This document shows positions 35,828-43,289 of a DNA stretch of 64,000 nucleotides, piece after piece. This stretch comes from Pelorhabdus rhamnosifermentans (lineage in GTDB: Bacteria; Bacillota; Negativicutes; UMGS1260), in the NCBI RefSeq assembly GCF_018835585.1, contig NZ_JAHGVE010000003.1:62001-126000 (forward strand), read 5' to 3'. The notes beneath the pieces were generated by a model that was given only the letters and a program-made list of their open reading frames with translations, made no database searches and was not told the DNA's origin. The number at the start of each line of letters is the position of its first letter. Position 1 is the first letter of the stretch. The position numbers were made by a program, and so were the translations under genes.

Positions 35828-35903
35828 TGTCCTCTTAACAATCCTAAACTGCCGCAAAAAAGAGTTGTGGTAGTTAGCATCCATTGAATTCTTGCCAGAT
35901 TCG

Positions 35904-35940
35904 AGAGGTCCACGTACAGTTAACTTGGGCCTCTTTTATT
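35904..35940 (+). terminator. Terminator after the MFS gene
   Basis: AGAGGTCCA (35904-35912) pairs with TGGGCCTCT (35926-35934) with one wobble and is followed by TTTATTTT. Confidence 0.7.
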
Positions 35941-35949
35941 TTGCGATTC

Positions 35950-35997
35950 TTGACAAATAAGTATATTCATGTTACTTTTAGTACTGAAAAGTCAGTA
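35950..35997 (+). promoter_or_regulatory. TetR promoter with operator TACTGA-N4-TCAGTA
   Basis: TTGACA (35950-35955) with a TACTTT -10 at 17 nt is followed at 35982-35997 by the dyad TACTGAAAAGTCAGTA, which would cover the start site. The same dyad recurs at 36647-36662. Confidence 0.75.
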
Positions 35998-36018
35998 TTA
36001 AAGCGATGAAGGTGATGT

Positions 36019-36630
36019 ATGATAAGGAAGAATATACCCGATGCGAAAATTAGAATCTTGCAAGCGGCAATTCAAGTATTCGCTGAAAAAAGTTTTGCAG
36101 GTTCGCGGGTTGACGAAATTGCGCAAGTAGCAAATGTACCAAAATCAGTAATTTATTATCATTTCAAAAGTAAAGATGAAATTTTAGAAGTGCTTATTCA
36201 AAAATTTGTGCGTGACTATCTTGAATTGATTGCCATAGCTGAAAATGATACGCATCAGACGAAGGCAAGGGAATTAGCTGAGCGGATTCAGACTAGATAT
36301 TCGCGTTTCGAGGAAAGCAATGCGGATTTAATTCGTATTATCATGATTGAATCGCTAAAAAAATCAAACAAAAAACCAGTGATTTTTAAAATTGTCGAAG
36401 CGCTAATAGACAAGGAAAATACCTTTTCAGGGTTAGAGAATTGGAATGATTATGATAGGCAAGAGCGTTTAGTGGCAGAGTTCTTTACTAATATTATTCC
36501 TAATTATGCTTATATTTGTTTTCGCGATGCCTGGACAAATTATTTTGGGATTAAACAAGAAGGATTAAGCAAACTTTTTGTCAAAGTGTTCATGGCAACT
36601 CATGGAGCGTATCATAAATACCATGAGTAA
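36019..36630 (+). CDS. TetR-family transcriptional regulator
   Basis: A 203-residue repressor. The N-terminal HTH is ARILQAAIQVFAEKSFAGSRVDEIAQVANVPKSVIYYHFKSKDEILEVLIQKF, the most typical TetR signature; the remaining helices form a ligand pocket and dimer face with no recognised subfamily. A GAAGGTGATGT leader precedes the ATG. Two identical-type dyads, one over its own promoter and one 32 bp before the next gene, imply that it represses both itself and the MBL/flavodoxin-like reductase pair downstream. The inducer is unknown, but the target enzymes hint at an electrophile or quinone. Confidence 0.92.
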   Translation: MIRKNIPDAKIRILQAAIQVFAEKSFAGSRVDEIAQVANVPKSVIYYHFKSKDEILEVLIQKFVRDYLELIAIAENDTHQTKARELAERIQTRYSRFEESNADLIRIIMIESLKKSNKKPVIFKIVEALIDKENTFSGLENWNDYDRQERLVAEFFTNIIPNYAYICFRDAWTNYFGIKQEGLSKLFVKVFMATHGAYHKYHE

Positions 36631-36644
36631 TTTTTTAAATACTT

Positions 36645-36664
36645 AATACTGAATGGTCAGTATT
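36645..36664. promoter_or_regulatory. Second TetR operator, upstream of the MBL gene
   Basis: AATACTGAATGGTCAGTATT is a 20-bp dyad whose arms TACTGA/TCAGTA and 4-nt centre spacing equal those at 35982-35997. It sits 30 bp before the MBL ATG. Confidence 0.75.
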
Positions 36665-36693
36665 AAAAGCAAAATGAGAGGTGGAGAAATAGA

Positions 36694-37353
36694 ATGAGTG
36701 AAATAACGACAATTACTCTAGGTATTTCTAATTTGTTCTTAGTGAGGGACAAAGGGCTGCTGTTAGTCGATACGGGAACAGATGCTACGCGTGAGAAGTA
36801 TGTGGAGCTATTTTCAAAGCTCAAAATTAACCCCCGAGATATTGATCTCATCGTAATTTCCCATGGTCATTCCGATCACTTTGCGCATGTTCATGAACTT
36901 AAAGAACTAACGGATGCTCCAGTGCTTTGCCATAAGAATGCGGTAGATGCTTTAAAAACCGGTAAAAATCCGAAAGTTATCCCGAGAAATGAATTGGGCG
37001 AGAGAGTATTAGAAATGATTTTGAAAAATGAGCCAATCCTATGTCAGACTGTGGAACCAGATATTATCGTTGAGTCGATGTTTGATTTAAATCAATATGG
37101 CGTGGCAGGAAAAATAATCTATACGCCTGGGCACAGCGATTGTTCTATCACGGTTCTTTTAGATTCGGGAGAGGCCATTGTCGGTGATATGGTGGTTTCA
37201 TCCCCTTTGACTGGAAATGCATGTGCGGCTTATTTTGCAAATGATGAAAAAGCATTATTTAATAATATCCGAATGTTACTAGAACATGCTCACACATTTT
37301 ACAGCGGGCATGGGGGCCCTTTTAGCAGGAAACAAATTTTAAAGCTTGTTTAG
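36694..37353 (+). CDS. MBL-fold metallo-hydrolase
   Basis: A 219-residue metallo-beta-lactamase fold. The metal motif is SHGHSDHFAHVHEL (HxHxDH), further ligands are in YTPGHSDCSI and GDMVVSSPL, and a closing His occurs in FYSGHGGPF. Opening strands ITLGISNLFLVRDKGLLLVDTGTD are typical. Members hydrolyse thioesters, lactones or ring amides; a glyoxalase II-like or quorum-lactone activity cannot be separated by eye. AGAGGTGG precedes the ATG by 9 nt. It lies under a TetR operator and in one unit with a flavodoxin-type reductase. Confidence 0.9.
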   Translation: MSEITTITLGISNLFLVRDKGLLLVDTGTDATREKYVELFSKLKINPRDIDLIVISHGHSDHFAHVHELKELTDAPVLCHKNAVDALKTGKNPKVIPRNELGERVLEMILKNEPILCQTVEPDIIVESMFDLNQYGVAGKIIYTPGHSDCSITVLLDSGEAIVGDMVVSSPLTGNACAAYFANDEKALFNNIRMLLEHAHTFYSGHGGPFSRKQILKLV

Positions 37354-37372
37354 GTACAGGAGATGATAAGTT

Positions 37373-37963
37373 ATGAAAGTAGTTGGCATTAATGGAAGTC
37401 CTCATAAAGAAGGAAATACAGCCCGATTAATTCAAACCGTGTTTAATGAACTGAATCGGCAGGGAATTGATACGGAAATGATTTCATTGTCCAGTCAAAA
37501 TATAAGCGGCTGTACTGCTTGTGGTGCTTGTATGAAGCAAAAGAATAGGCACTGTGTGATAACAGACGATTCTTTTAATGTTTATTTGGAAAAAATGATC
37601 GCCGCAGATGGGATTATTCTTGGCTCACCCGTATACTCCGCAGACGTCACTTCACAGATAAAGGCATTCATTGATCGGGCCAGTATGGTGTTAGCAGCGA
37701 ATAAAGGATTGCTAAAATATAAGGTCGGAGCCTCAGTCATTGCAGCTCGCCGTGGTGGCGCGATTAGCGCTTTTGATACTTTAAATCATTTTTTACATAG
37801 TAAAGAGATGTTTCTCGTAGGCTCAACTTATTGGAATATGGTTTATGGCAATCAGATTGGTGAAGTGGAACAAGACCAAGAAGGAATGGCTAATATGAAA
37901 AATCTGGGGGAAAATATGGCTTGGTTATTAAAAAAGATTCATAGTAATGCTGAATTCAGTTGA
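37373..37963 (+). CDS. Flavodoxin-fold NADPH-dependent FMN reductase / iron-sulfur flavoprotein
   Basis: A 196-residue protein beginning MKVVGINGSPHKEGNTARLI, the FMN phosphate loop of the NADPH-dependent FMN reductase family. CTACGACMKQKNRHC has the spacing CxxCxxC-N(6)-C used by iron-sulfur flavoproteins, so a cluster is possible. GSPVYSADVTSQIKAFIDRAS is the second FMN loop. It probably transfers electrons from a reductant to a quinone, metal or drug. AGGAGATGA lies before the ATG, 19 bp after the MBL stop. It ends at a bidirectional terminator. Confidence 0.9.
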   Translation: MKVVGINGSPHKEGNTARLIQTVFNELNRQGIDTEMISLSSQNISGCTACGACMKQKNRHCVITDDSFNVYLEKMIAADGIILGSPVYSADVTSQIKAFIDRASMVLAANKGLLKYKVGASVIAARRGGAISAFDTLNHFLHSKEMFLVGSTYWNMVYGNQIGEVEQDQEGMANMKNLGENMAWLLKKIHSNAEFS

Positions 37964-37964
37964 T

Positions 37965-38000
37965 GAAGAACCGTAGTCAATTTGTTGGCTACGGTTCTTC
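37965..38000. terminator. Bidirectional terminator before the HxlR gene
   Basis: GAAGAACCGTAG (37965-37976) and CTACGGTTCTTC (37989-38000) are perfect complements around 12 nt, between convergent genes. Confidence 0.75.
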
Positions 38001-38064
38001 AAGCTTCGCTATCATGAAAGTAATTGCTCAGTACTAATCAGTAAGAAAGCACATGCCCTGATGA

Positions 38065-38406
38065 TTAGGGAAGCGGATTGTTGGACGGTTTATTTTTTGC
38101 TCCCCACTCTGACATAAGCTGTAAGATTGGGATGAGTGTTTTGCCTTTTTCTGTTAGCGAGTATTCAACTTTAGGCGGAATTTGGTGGTACTCATTCCGG
38201 TAGATTAATTTTTCCAATTCTAGTTCTTTGAGTTGATGACTTAACATTTTATGTGTAATTAACGGTATATTTCTTTTCAACTCGCCGTAGCGTTGTACTC
38301 CATTTTCAAATAGCTTATAAAGTATAAGCCACTTCCATTTACCTCCGACAACGGACAGCGTATATGTAATAGGACATTTACATTCGTTTGGCGACCATTT
38401 TTGCAT
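38065..38406 (-). CDS. HxlR-family transcriptional regulator
   Basis: A 113-residue winged-helix protein. CPITYTLSVVGGKWKWLILYKLFENGVQRYGELKRNIPLITHKMLSHQLKELELEKLIYR contains the Cys and GGKW...L signature of HxlR, then the wing HQIPPKVEYSLTEKGKTLIPIL. Members sense aldehydes, quinones or oxidants, often through the N-terminal Cys. AAAGGAGAGC lies before the ATG. It is divergent from the flavin oxidoreductase at 38518, and a 16-bp dyad lies between them, so it most likely controls that gene. Confidence 0.92.
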   Translation of the reverse strand: MQKWSPNECKCPITYTLSVVGGKWKWLILYKLFENGVQRYGELKRNIPLITHKMLSHQLKELELEKLIYRNEYHQIPPKVEYSLTEKGKTLIPILQLMSEWGAKNKPSNNPLP

Positions 38407-38437
38407 AGCTGCTCTCCTTTTGTATAGTATCTATTAT

Positions 38438-38453
38438 AAAAGTGCATACTTTT
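38438..38453. promoter_or_regulatory. 16-bp dyad, candidate HxlR operator
   Basis: AAAAGTGCATACTTTT has perfect 6-bp arms around GCAT, midway between the divergent HxlR and oxidoreductase genes (31 bp and 65 bp away). Confidence 0.5.
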
Positions 38454-38517
38454 CTTTTTGATAATATCATATACAATTAAAAGAAATAAATCAAATAAGA
38501 GGAAGGCGGCTTGAGTT

Positions 38518-39174
38518 ATGAAAAAGGTGATCGCTATTAATGGAAGTCCAAGGAAAAAATGGAATACAGCTACTTTGCTAAATAAAGCACTTGAAGGAGC
38601 AGCTTCACAAGGAGCAGAGACAGAGCTCATCAATCTTTATGATCTTAATTATAAAGGGTGTATCAGTTGTTTTGCTTGTAAACTAAAAGATGGGAAGAGT
38701 TATGGAAAATGTGCATGTAGAGATGATTTGACACTGATTTTAGAAAAAATTGAACAAGCAGATGCACTCATTCTAGGATCTCCCATTTATTTAGGGGCTG
38801 CTACTGGCGAAATGAGGTCATTTATCGAACGTTTAATTTTCCCGTATCTGGTGTATGATGAGAACTATTCCACTCTTTTTAATAAAAAGATACCAACAGG
38901 TTTTATTTATACTATGAATGTGAACGAAAGCCAGATGAAAGAGATGGGATACAATTACCATTTACAAACGATTGAATGGGCTATGAAAAGAATTTTTGGA
39001 TCATCAGAATCGTTGTTTGTTACCGATACTTATCAGTTTGACGATTATTCCAAATATGTTGCTACGAAATTTAATTCTGAAGAAAAAGCAAAAAGGCGAC
39101 AAGAAGAATTTCCAAGAGATTGTAAAAAAGCCTTTGAAATGGGAGCCAGATTTGTGACAGAGGTGAAACGCTAA
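38518..39174 (+). CDS. Flavodoxin-family NAD(P)H oxidoreductase
   Basis: A 218-residue protein with the FMN loop VIAINGSPRKKWNTATLLNKAL, the Cys-bearing GCISCFACKLKDGKSYGKCACRDD segment and GSPIYLGAATGEMRSFIERLIFP. It belongs with the iron-sulfur flavoprotein/FMN reductase group but is only loosely like the protein at 37373. The likely job is reduction of quinones, nitro compounds or metals. AGAGGAAGG precedes the ATG. It is divergently paired with an HxlR regulator, a frequent arrangement for electrophile-induced quinone reductases. A terminator follows. Confidence 0.9.
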   Translation: MKKVIAINGSPRKKWNTATLLNKALEGAASQGAETELINLYDLNYKGCISCFACKLKDGKSYGKCACRDDLTLILEKIEQADALILGSPIYLGAATGEMRSFIERLIFPYLVYDENYSTLFNKKIPTGFIYTMNVNESQMKEMGYNYHLQTIEWAMKRIFGSSESLFVTDTYQFDDYSKYVATKFNSEEKAKRRQEEFPRDCKKAFEMGARFVTEVKR

Positions 39175-39218
39175 AGTCAAATATATAATCATTCCCGGTC
39201 CAAATTAAAAACAAACGG

Positions 39219-39262
39219 TAAAAGCAGTCAATAAATTCACTTTGATTTATTGACTGCTTTTA
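39219..39262 (+). terminator. Terminator after the oxidoreductase
   Basis: Eighteen bases at 39219-39236 pair perfectly with 39245-39262, followed by TTTA. Confidence 0.8.
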
Positions 39263-39632
39263 TTTACCTCATAACTGGCTTACTTGCATTAGGCTAAAAT
39301 CTAGAGAAAAAAGTTATGTTAACTAAAATGGTGCTGATAACAACGAATCGTTGCCGTACCCCTTATTGCACGGAAAACCTGCTTTTCTTCATTAAAAAAA
39401 GTTCTTAGCGTACGTTTTGCTGGTGAGACTCCTTAATCAAATAGATATTGATATTAAGATTGAGAAGCGACTTAATTATTCTTAGCTTGATGGGCATGTG
39501 ACCCCAAAAAAGGGTATTCATAGTTATATGTTAAAAGATTGTTAAGTGGCTGTTACACTTGGTTTGTATTGTTTGAAAGCAAAAGACTATGTTATGATAA
39601 TAAATAATATTATGATAAGAGAGGTTACTTAC
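39263..39632. other. 370-bp gene-free stretch before the SMR gene
   Basis: No frame with a ribosome site and no riboswitch I recognise. I looked for the conserved cores of guanidine riboswitches, which often precede SMR genes, and did not find them. ACCCC-N6-GGGT near 39500 is a small hairpin. Confidence 0.5.
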
Positions 39633-39959
39633 ATGCAGTGGATATTTTTAAGTTTGGCGATATTATTAGAGGTTTGTGGCATTACTATGATGAAACTTTC
39701 GGAAGGATGCACCAAGATAGTATTTACTGTTCCCATGTTTGGTTTTTATGTGTTAAGTTTAAGCATGCTTTCTTTAGCACTGAAAAAAATTCAAGTGAGT
39801 GTGGCATATGCTATATGGGCGGGCGTTGGAATTGTCCTGATTACGATTGTTGGTGTTCTGTTTTTCAAAGAATCACTATCGGTTAGTAAAGAAATTTTCT
39901 TGTTGCTAATTCTAATAGGTTCAATCGGTCTGCATTTAATTGAGTCATGTCACTATTGA
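39633..39959 (+). CDS. SMR-family multidrug efflux protein (EmrE-like)
   Basis: A 108-residue protein with four membrane helices. MQWIFLSLAILLEVCGITMMKLSEG carries the membrane-embedded Glu of helix 1 (E14) that binds substrate and protons in SMR pumps; VAYAIWAGVGIVLITIVGVLFFKE is the helix 3 signature. It should work as an antiparallel dimer exporting cationic compounds. GAGAGG lies 8 nt before ATG 39633; the long upstream extension is rejected. It is monocistronic. Members of this size pump quaternary ammonium compounds (EmrE type) or guanidinium (Gdx type); the helix 1 sequence does not decide between them. Confidence 0.9.
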   Translation: MQWIFLSLAILLEVCGITMMKLSEGCTKIVFTVPMFGFYVLSLSMLSLALKKIQVSVAYAIWAGVGIVLITIVGVLFFKESLSVSKEIFLLLILIGSIGLHLIESCHY

Positions 39960-40076
39960 ACTATATTGGGCTGCACGGACAGGTTAAATGGCTGGATTCT
40001 CCTTATTTCGTAACGTTGCGACTCATTTATCTGTAATGATTGGTTTTTCAGGAATATGTTAGGCGGGTGAGTAAGA

Positions 40077-40841
40077 ATGTTAGCTCAGGAACGACATGCT
40101 AGAATTATTGCGATGTTAGAAAAGGATAGAAACGTTAAAGTGGCATATCTTGTAAAGCTATTTAATATATCAATTGAAACGGTGAGAAGGGACCTTGAAT
40201 ATTTGGAAAAACAAGGTTATTTGAAAAGAGTTTATGGTGGAGCAGTGCTAGAAAAGGTAGAAACGCGAGAAGTTAACTTTTGGGTTAGAGAAACTAAAAA
40301 TAGTGAAGAAAAAATTGAAATTGGTCAAATTGCAGCAAAATATGTAACAGAGGGCCAGGCAATTGCGTTGGATGTTAGTACTACTAACACTGAAGTTGCC
40401 CGAGCAATTAAACGTAGAATAAGAAGATTAACGGTCATAACAAACTCGCTTGCTATTGTTGATGAACTTAGAGATATGCCCAACTATACTATACTTATGG
40501 TTGGTGGAATTATAAAAGGGGAAGAAAGATGTGTTATAGGCAGTATAGCAGAAAAATTTATTGAGAGCTTGCATATTGATATTACATTTGCTAGCTGCAG
40601 TGGTATTTCTCTGCATGCTGGCATAACTGATTACGGAATTGGCGAGATCGAGGTAAAAAAGAAAATGATGGAGTGTTCTCAACAAATTATAGTTGTGGCA
40701 GACAGTTCGAAATTTGGAGTGGTATCTTTATTTCATGTGTCTGATTTGGAGAAAGTTAGTATGATTATTACGGATTCTAAGATAAAGGATAGTATTAAAG
40801 GTAAATATTTAGAAAGAGGAATAGAAATTGTTAATACATGA
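40077..40841 (+). CDS. DeoR-family transcriptional regulator
   Basis: A 254-residue repressor. The N-terminal HTH is RHARIIAMLEKDRNVKVAYLVKLFNISIETVRRDLEYLEKQGYLKRVYGGAV; the C-terminal DeoRC sensor domain has AIALDVSTTNTEVARAI, ITNSLAIVDEL, GGIIKGEERCVIGS and the substrate-lid Lys in EVKKKMMECSQQIIVVADSSKFG. DeoR proteins answer phosphorylated sugars or polyols. AGGCGGGTGA precedes the ATG. A terminator follows, then a decayed transposase and the ABC importer operon, so the regulator was probably adjacent to that operon before the insertion and still controls it. Confidence 0.92.
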   Translation: MLAQERHARIIAMLEKDRNVKVAYLVKLFNISIETVRRDLEYLEKQGYLKRVYGGAVLEKVETREVNFWVRETKNSEEKIEIGQIAAKYVTEGQAIALDVSTTNTEVARAIKRRIRRLTVITNSLAIVDELRDMPNYTILMVGGIIKGEERCVIGSIAEKFIESLHIDITFASCSGISLHAGITDYGIGEIEVKKKMMECSQQIIVVADSSKFGVVSLFHVSDLEKVSMIITDSKIKDSIKGKYLERGIEIVNT

Positions 40842-40857
40842 CTAATGAGTGATTAGC

Positions 40858-40898
40858 AAAAGACGTAAGGCTAAAATAAGCCGTACGTCTTTTTTTTT
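40858..40898 (+). terminator. Terminator after the DeoR gene
   Basis: AGACGT and GGCT (40861-40872) pair with AGCC and ACGTCT (40879-40890), a 2-nt internal mismatch between, followed by nine T. Confidence 0.85.
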
Positions 40899-40914
40899 GC
40901 CCAGCATGGGCGCT

Positions 40915-41191
40915 TGTCAAGGATTTAAGCTTTTTTCTCTGGCTGTTTCTATGATGCTGAATATGTTCGCGCTAGTCTTGGCTCCGCTCGATTGTTGCTA
41001 ATCTCTAAGCGCGCATCTAGAAGATAGCGCTCAAGATACTTCCACTGATTTATAGTATAGTGTACCGTCCTGCCAAATGCCGCTCTTCGTTGAGGCTTTG
41101 GCTGTATGAAGGTATGAAAAAAGCTCGTCAAGCACTGGCGTTGCCGACTTCTGCCGCTGTTTAAGCGATTTAGGATTGTACAAGCAGCCAA
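40915..41191 (-). pseudogene. IS66-family transposase, C-terminal remnant with frameshift/deletion
   Basis: On the minus strand one frame reads HYTINQWKYLERYLLDARLEISNNRAE, the highly conserved catalytic-end motif of IS66 TnpC (the Glu of the DDE triad lies in NNRAE). The following conserved IGRKNWLF block is missing, and a second frame then gives ANIFSIIETAREKSLNP, the downstream IS66 motif. The reading frame thus breaks between about 40960 and 40985. No TnpA/TnpB, no complete upstream half and no clear terminal repeats remain. It separates the DeoR gene from the importer operon. Confidence 0.85.
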
Positions 41192-41468
41192 CTACTGCTT
41201 AATAATGGGTAGCTTCCTACTCGATTTAAGAATAGTGAGAAGGTAATAAGCGAGATTGGAAAAGCGAATGCAAGTTATTGCTTTAATAATGTGTTGTTTT
41301 GTGTGATTGTTATAATAACATGTGTAATTATATGCATGTATGTGTATTTTAACCGTATTTTTACATGGAAATAACACAAAAATTAGTATAAATCACTATA
41401 CTAGAACTATAACAAAAAGAATTCTGGGACAAAGGTGTTATAAGCACAGGAAAATAGGTGATAGAAAA
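41192..41468. other. Leader region of the importer operon
   Basis: AT-rich and gene-free. It contains the 13-bp dyad TGTTATAATAACA at 41308-41320, a plausible regulator site, and TTTACA (41360) with TATAAA (41387) as a poorly spaced promoter. No inverted-repeat end of the transposon could be fixed. Confidence 0.45.
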
Positions 41469-42386
41469 ATGGCACAAAATAGTGATAGTGGAAGTAGAAC
41501 AACAAGAATCCAATTTAAACATTTTGAGAATAGGACAGCTCTGTTATTTATATTGCCAGTATTGATACCGTTAGTCTTATTCTGGTTGTGGCCAATGACC
41601 TATTCATTATACATAAGTTTTACGGATTGGGATTATATGAGTCCGGAATATCGTTTTGTTGGTTTGAGTAATTATGGTCATCTTTTACACAATACAGATT
41701 TTTTAGCTGCACTCAAGAATACAATGATTTTTTCAATAGGAACGGTAGTTCCAACGGTAGTTGGCGGTTTAATGCTCGCTCTTTTGTTAAACAGAAACCT
41801 AAGAGGGATCGGGCTTTTTAGAACGATTTTTTTTTCACCGTGGGTAACTCCAACGGTTGCAGTTTCTATTGTCTGGGCATGGTTATTTGAGCCCAAGGTT
41901 GGACTTGTAAATTATTTATTGCAAATAATACATTTGCCTAAGCTCCAATGGGCTCAAAGCGCAGAGTGGGCAATGGTTGAAATAATAATTTTTACTGTAT
42001 GGAAGGGGGTGGGATGGGCCATGGTGTTTTATCTTAGTGCACTGCACAAAGTGCCTAAGGAGCTGTATGAAGCCTGTGATATTGATGGAGGGACTGATTG
42101 GCAGAAATTTAAAAATGTCACATTACCACTTATTTCGCCAACAACCTTTTTTCTAATTGTTATCACTACCATTGATGCTATTCAGGCATATGACCAGATT
42201 CAAATTATTACGCAAGGCGGACCTGCCGGAAGTACTAGAACGCTATTATATTTGTATTATCAAGCGGCGTTTGAAAGATTTAATATGGGTGAAGCTACAG
42301 CAGTAGCCACTGTGTTAGTGCTTATAACGGTGTTGCTAGGAGTCATACAGTTTGTGGCCTCAAAACGTTGGGTTTATTATCGTTGA
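41469..42386 (+). CDS. Carbohydrate ABC transporter permease (UgpA/MalF type)
   Basis: A 305-residue inner-membrane protein with six predicted helices; the first is ALLFILPVLIPLVLFWLWPMTYSLYISFTDWD, the usual start of CUT1 permeases. The EAA loop that contacts the ATPase is seen as YEACDIDGGTDWQKFKNVTLPLISPT. ATG 41469 follows AGGTGATAG; the longer frame to 41340 has no site. It is the first gene of an operon: permease, permease, binding protein, PHP hydrolase, HAD phosphatase, ATPase. CUT1 systems take up di- and oligosaccharides, polyols and glycerol-phosphates. Confidence 0.93.
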   Translation: MAQNSDSGSRTTRIQFKHFENRTALLFILPVLIPLVLFWLWPMTYSLYISFTDWDYMSPEYRFVGLSNYGHLLHNTDFLAALKNTMIFSIGTVVPTVVGGLMLALLLNRNLRGIGLFRTIFFSPWVTPTVAVSIVWAWLFEPKVGLVNYLLQIIHLPKLQWAQSAEWAMVEIIIFTVWKGVGWAMVFYLSALHKVPKELYEACDIDGGTDWQKFKNVTLPLISPTTFFLIVITTIDAIQAYDQIQIITQGGPAGSTRTLLYLYYQAAFERFNMGEATAVATVLVLITVLLGVIQFVASKRWVYYR

Positions 42387-42412
42387 ATGGTTGATTAGTG
42401 GGGATGAGAAAA

Positions 42413-43264
42413 ATGAGTAATCTAAATTTCAAAAGGATGGCAGTAATAAGTAACTTGCTAAGGTATATAACTTTGGGTATGGCCAGTTTGATAATTGCTT
42501 TTCCTTTTTTTTGGCTGCTGAGCAATTCGATTAAAACTACAGATGAAATATGGCTTTTTCCACCTACTTGGTGGCCTGCGCTAGCCCATTGGGAGAATTA
42601 TCCGGATGTATTGGCGGCTGCTCCCTTGGGATTATATATATTTAATTCGGTATTTACAGCCGGCGCAATTGTAATCTTACAGTTAATAGGTTCAGGATTA
42701 ATGGCGTATGCGTTTTCTTTTCTAAAGTTTAAAGGTAACAAAATTCTGTTTGCTGTTGTGATGGCAACGTATATGCTTCCGGCGGCAATAACCTATGTTC
42801 CTAGTTATATACTATTATCCAAGCTCCATTTACTTGACACGTATTTAGGCATTATTATATCTAATGCCGTTAGTGTTTTTGGAATATTTTTAATACGGCA
42901 AGATTTTAAACAAGTGAATAAGGCGCTCATTGAAGCCGCCCATATAGATGGAGCGGGGCATTGCCGGATATTGCTACAGATATTGGTTCCATTATGTAAG
43001 CCATCGTTTATTACTTTAGGGCTAATCAGTTTTATTGCAAATTACAATAATTATTTATGGCCTTCTCTTATTGTTAAGGATCCACAGCATTATCTTATAG
43101 CAGCAGGGTTAAGGCAGTTTTACATACAAGGTGGCGCGTATGGAATAAAGTGGCCGCAAATTATGGCGGCAAGTGCTATGGCAGTTATTCCATTGTTAAT
43201 ATTGTTTCTTTTTGCTCAAAAGTGGCTTGTTAGAAGTATTGGAGACACTGGTGTAAAGGGTTGA
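42413..43264 (+). CDS. Carbohydrate ABC transporter permease (UgpE/MalG type)
   Basis: A 283-residue permease with six helices, opening YITLGMASLIIAFPFFWLLSNSIKTTDEIW, the MalG-type start, and an EAA loop EAAHIDGAGHCRILLQILVPLCKPS. ATG 42413 is preferred since GGGG stands 9 nt before it; GTG 42398 and ATG 42404 are in frame but poorly placed. It starts 26 bp after the first permease and should form the heterodimeric channel with it. The binding protein follows after 25 bp. Confidence 0.93.
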   Translation: MSNLNFKRMAVISNLLRYITLGMASLIIAFPFFWLLSNSIKTTDEIWLFPPTWWPALAHWENYPDVLAAAPLGLYIFNSVFTAGAIVILQLIGSGLMAYAFSFLKFKGNKILFAVVMATYMLPAAITYVPSYILLSKLHLLDTYLGIIISNAVSVFGIFLIRQDFKQVNKALIEAAHIDGAGHCRILLQILVPLCKPSFITLGLISFIANYNNYLWPSLIVKDPQHYLIAAGLRQFYIQGGAYGIKWPQIMAASAMAVIPLLILFLFAQKWLVRSIGDTGVKG

Positions 43265-43289
43265 AAAAAATTTAAGGGGGAGAATTTTT

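Noticed and set aside
39300-39632. Guanidine riboswitch before the SMR gene
   Set aside because: The conserved ykkC, mini-ykkC or guanidine-III cores are not visible; only a small unrelated hairpin was found.
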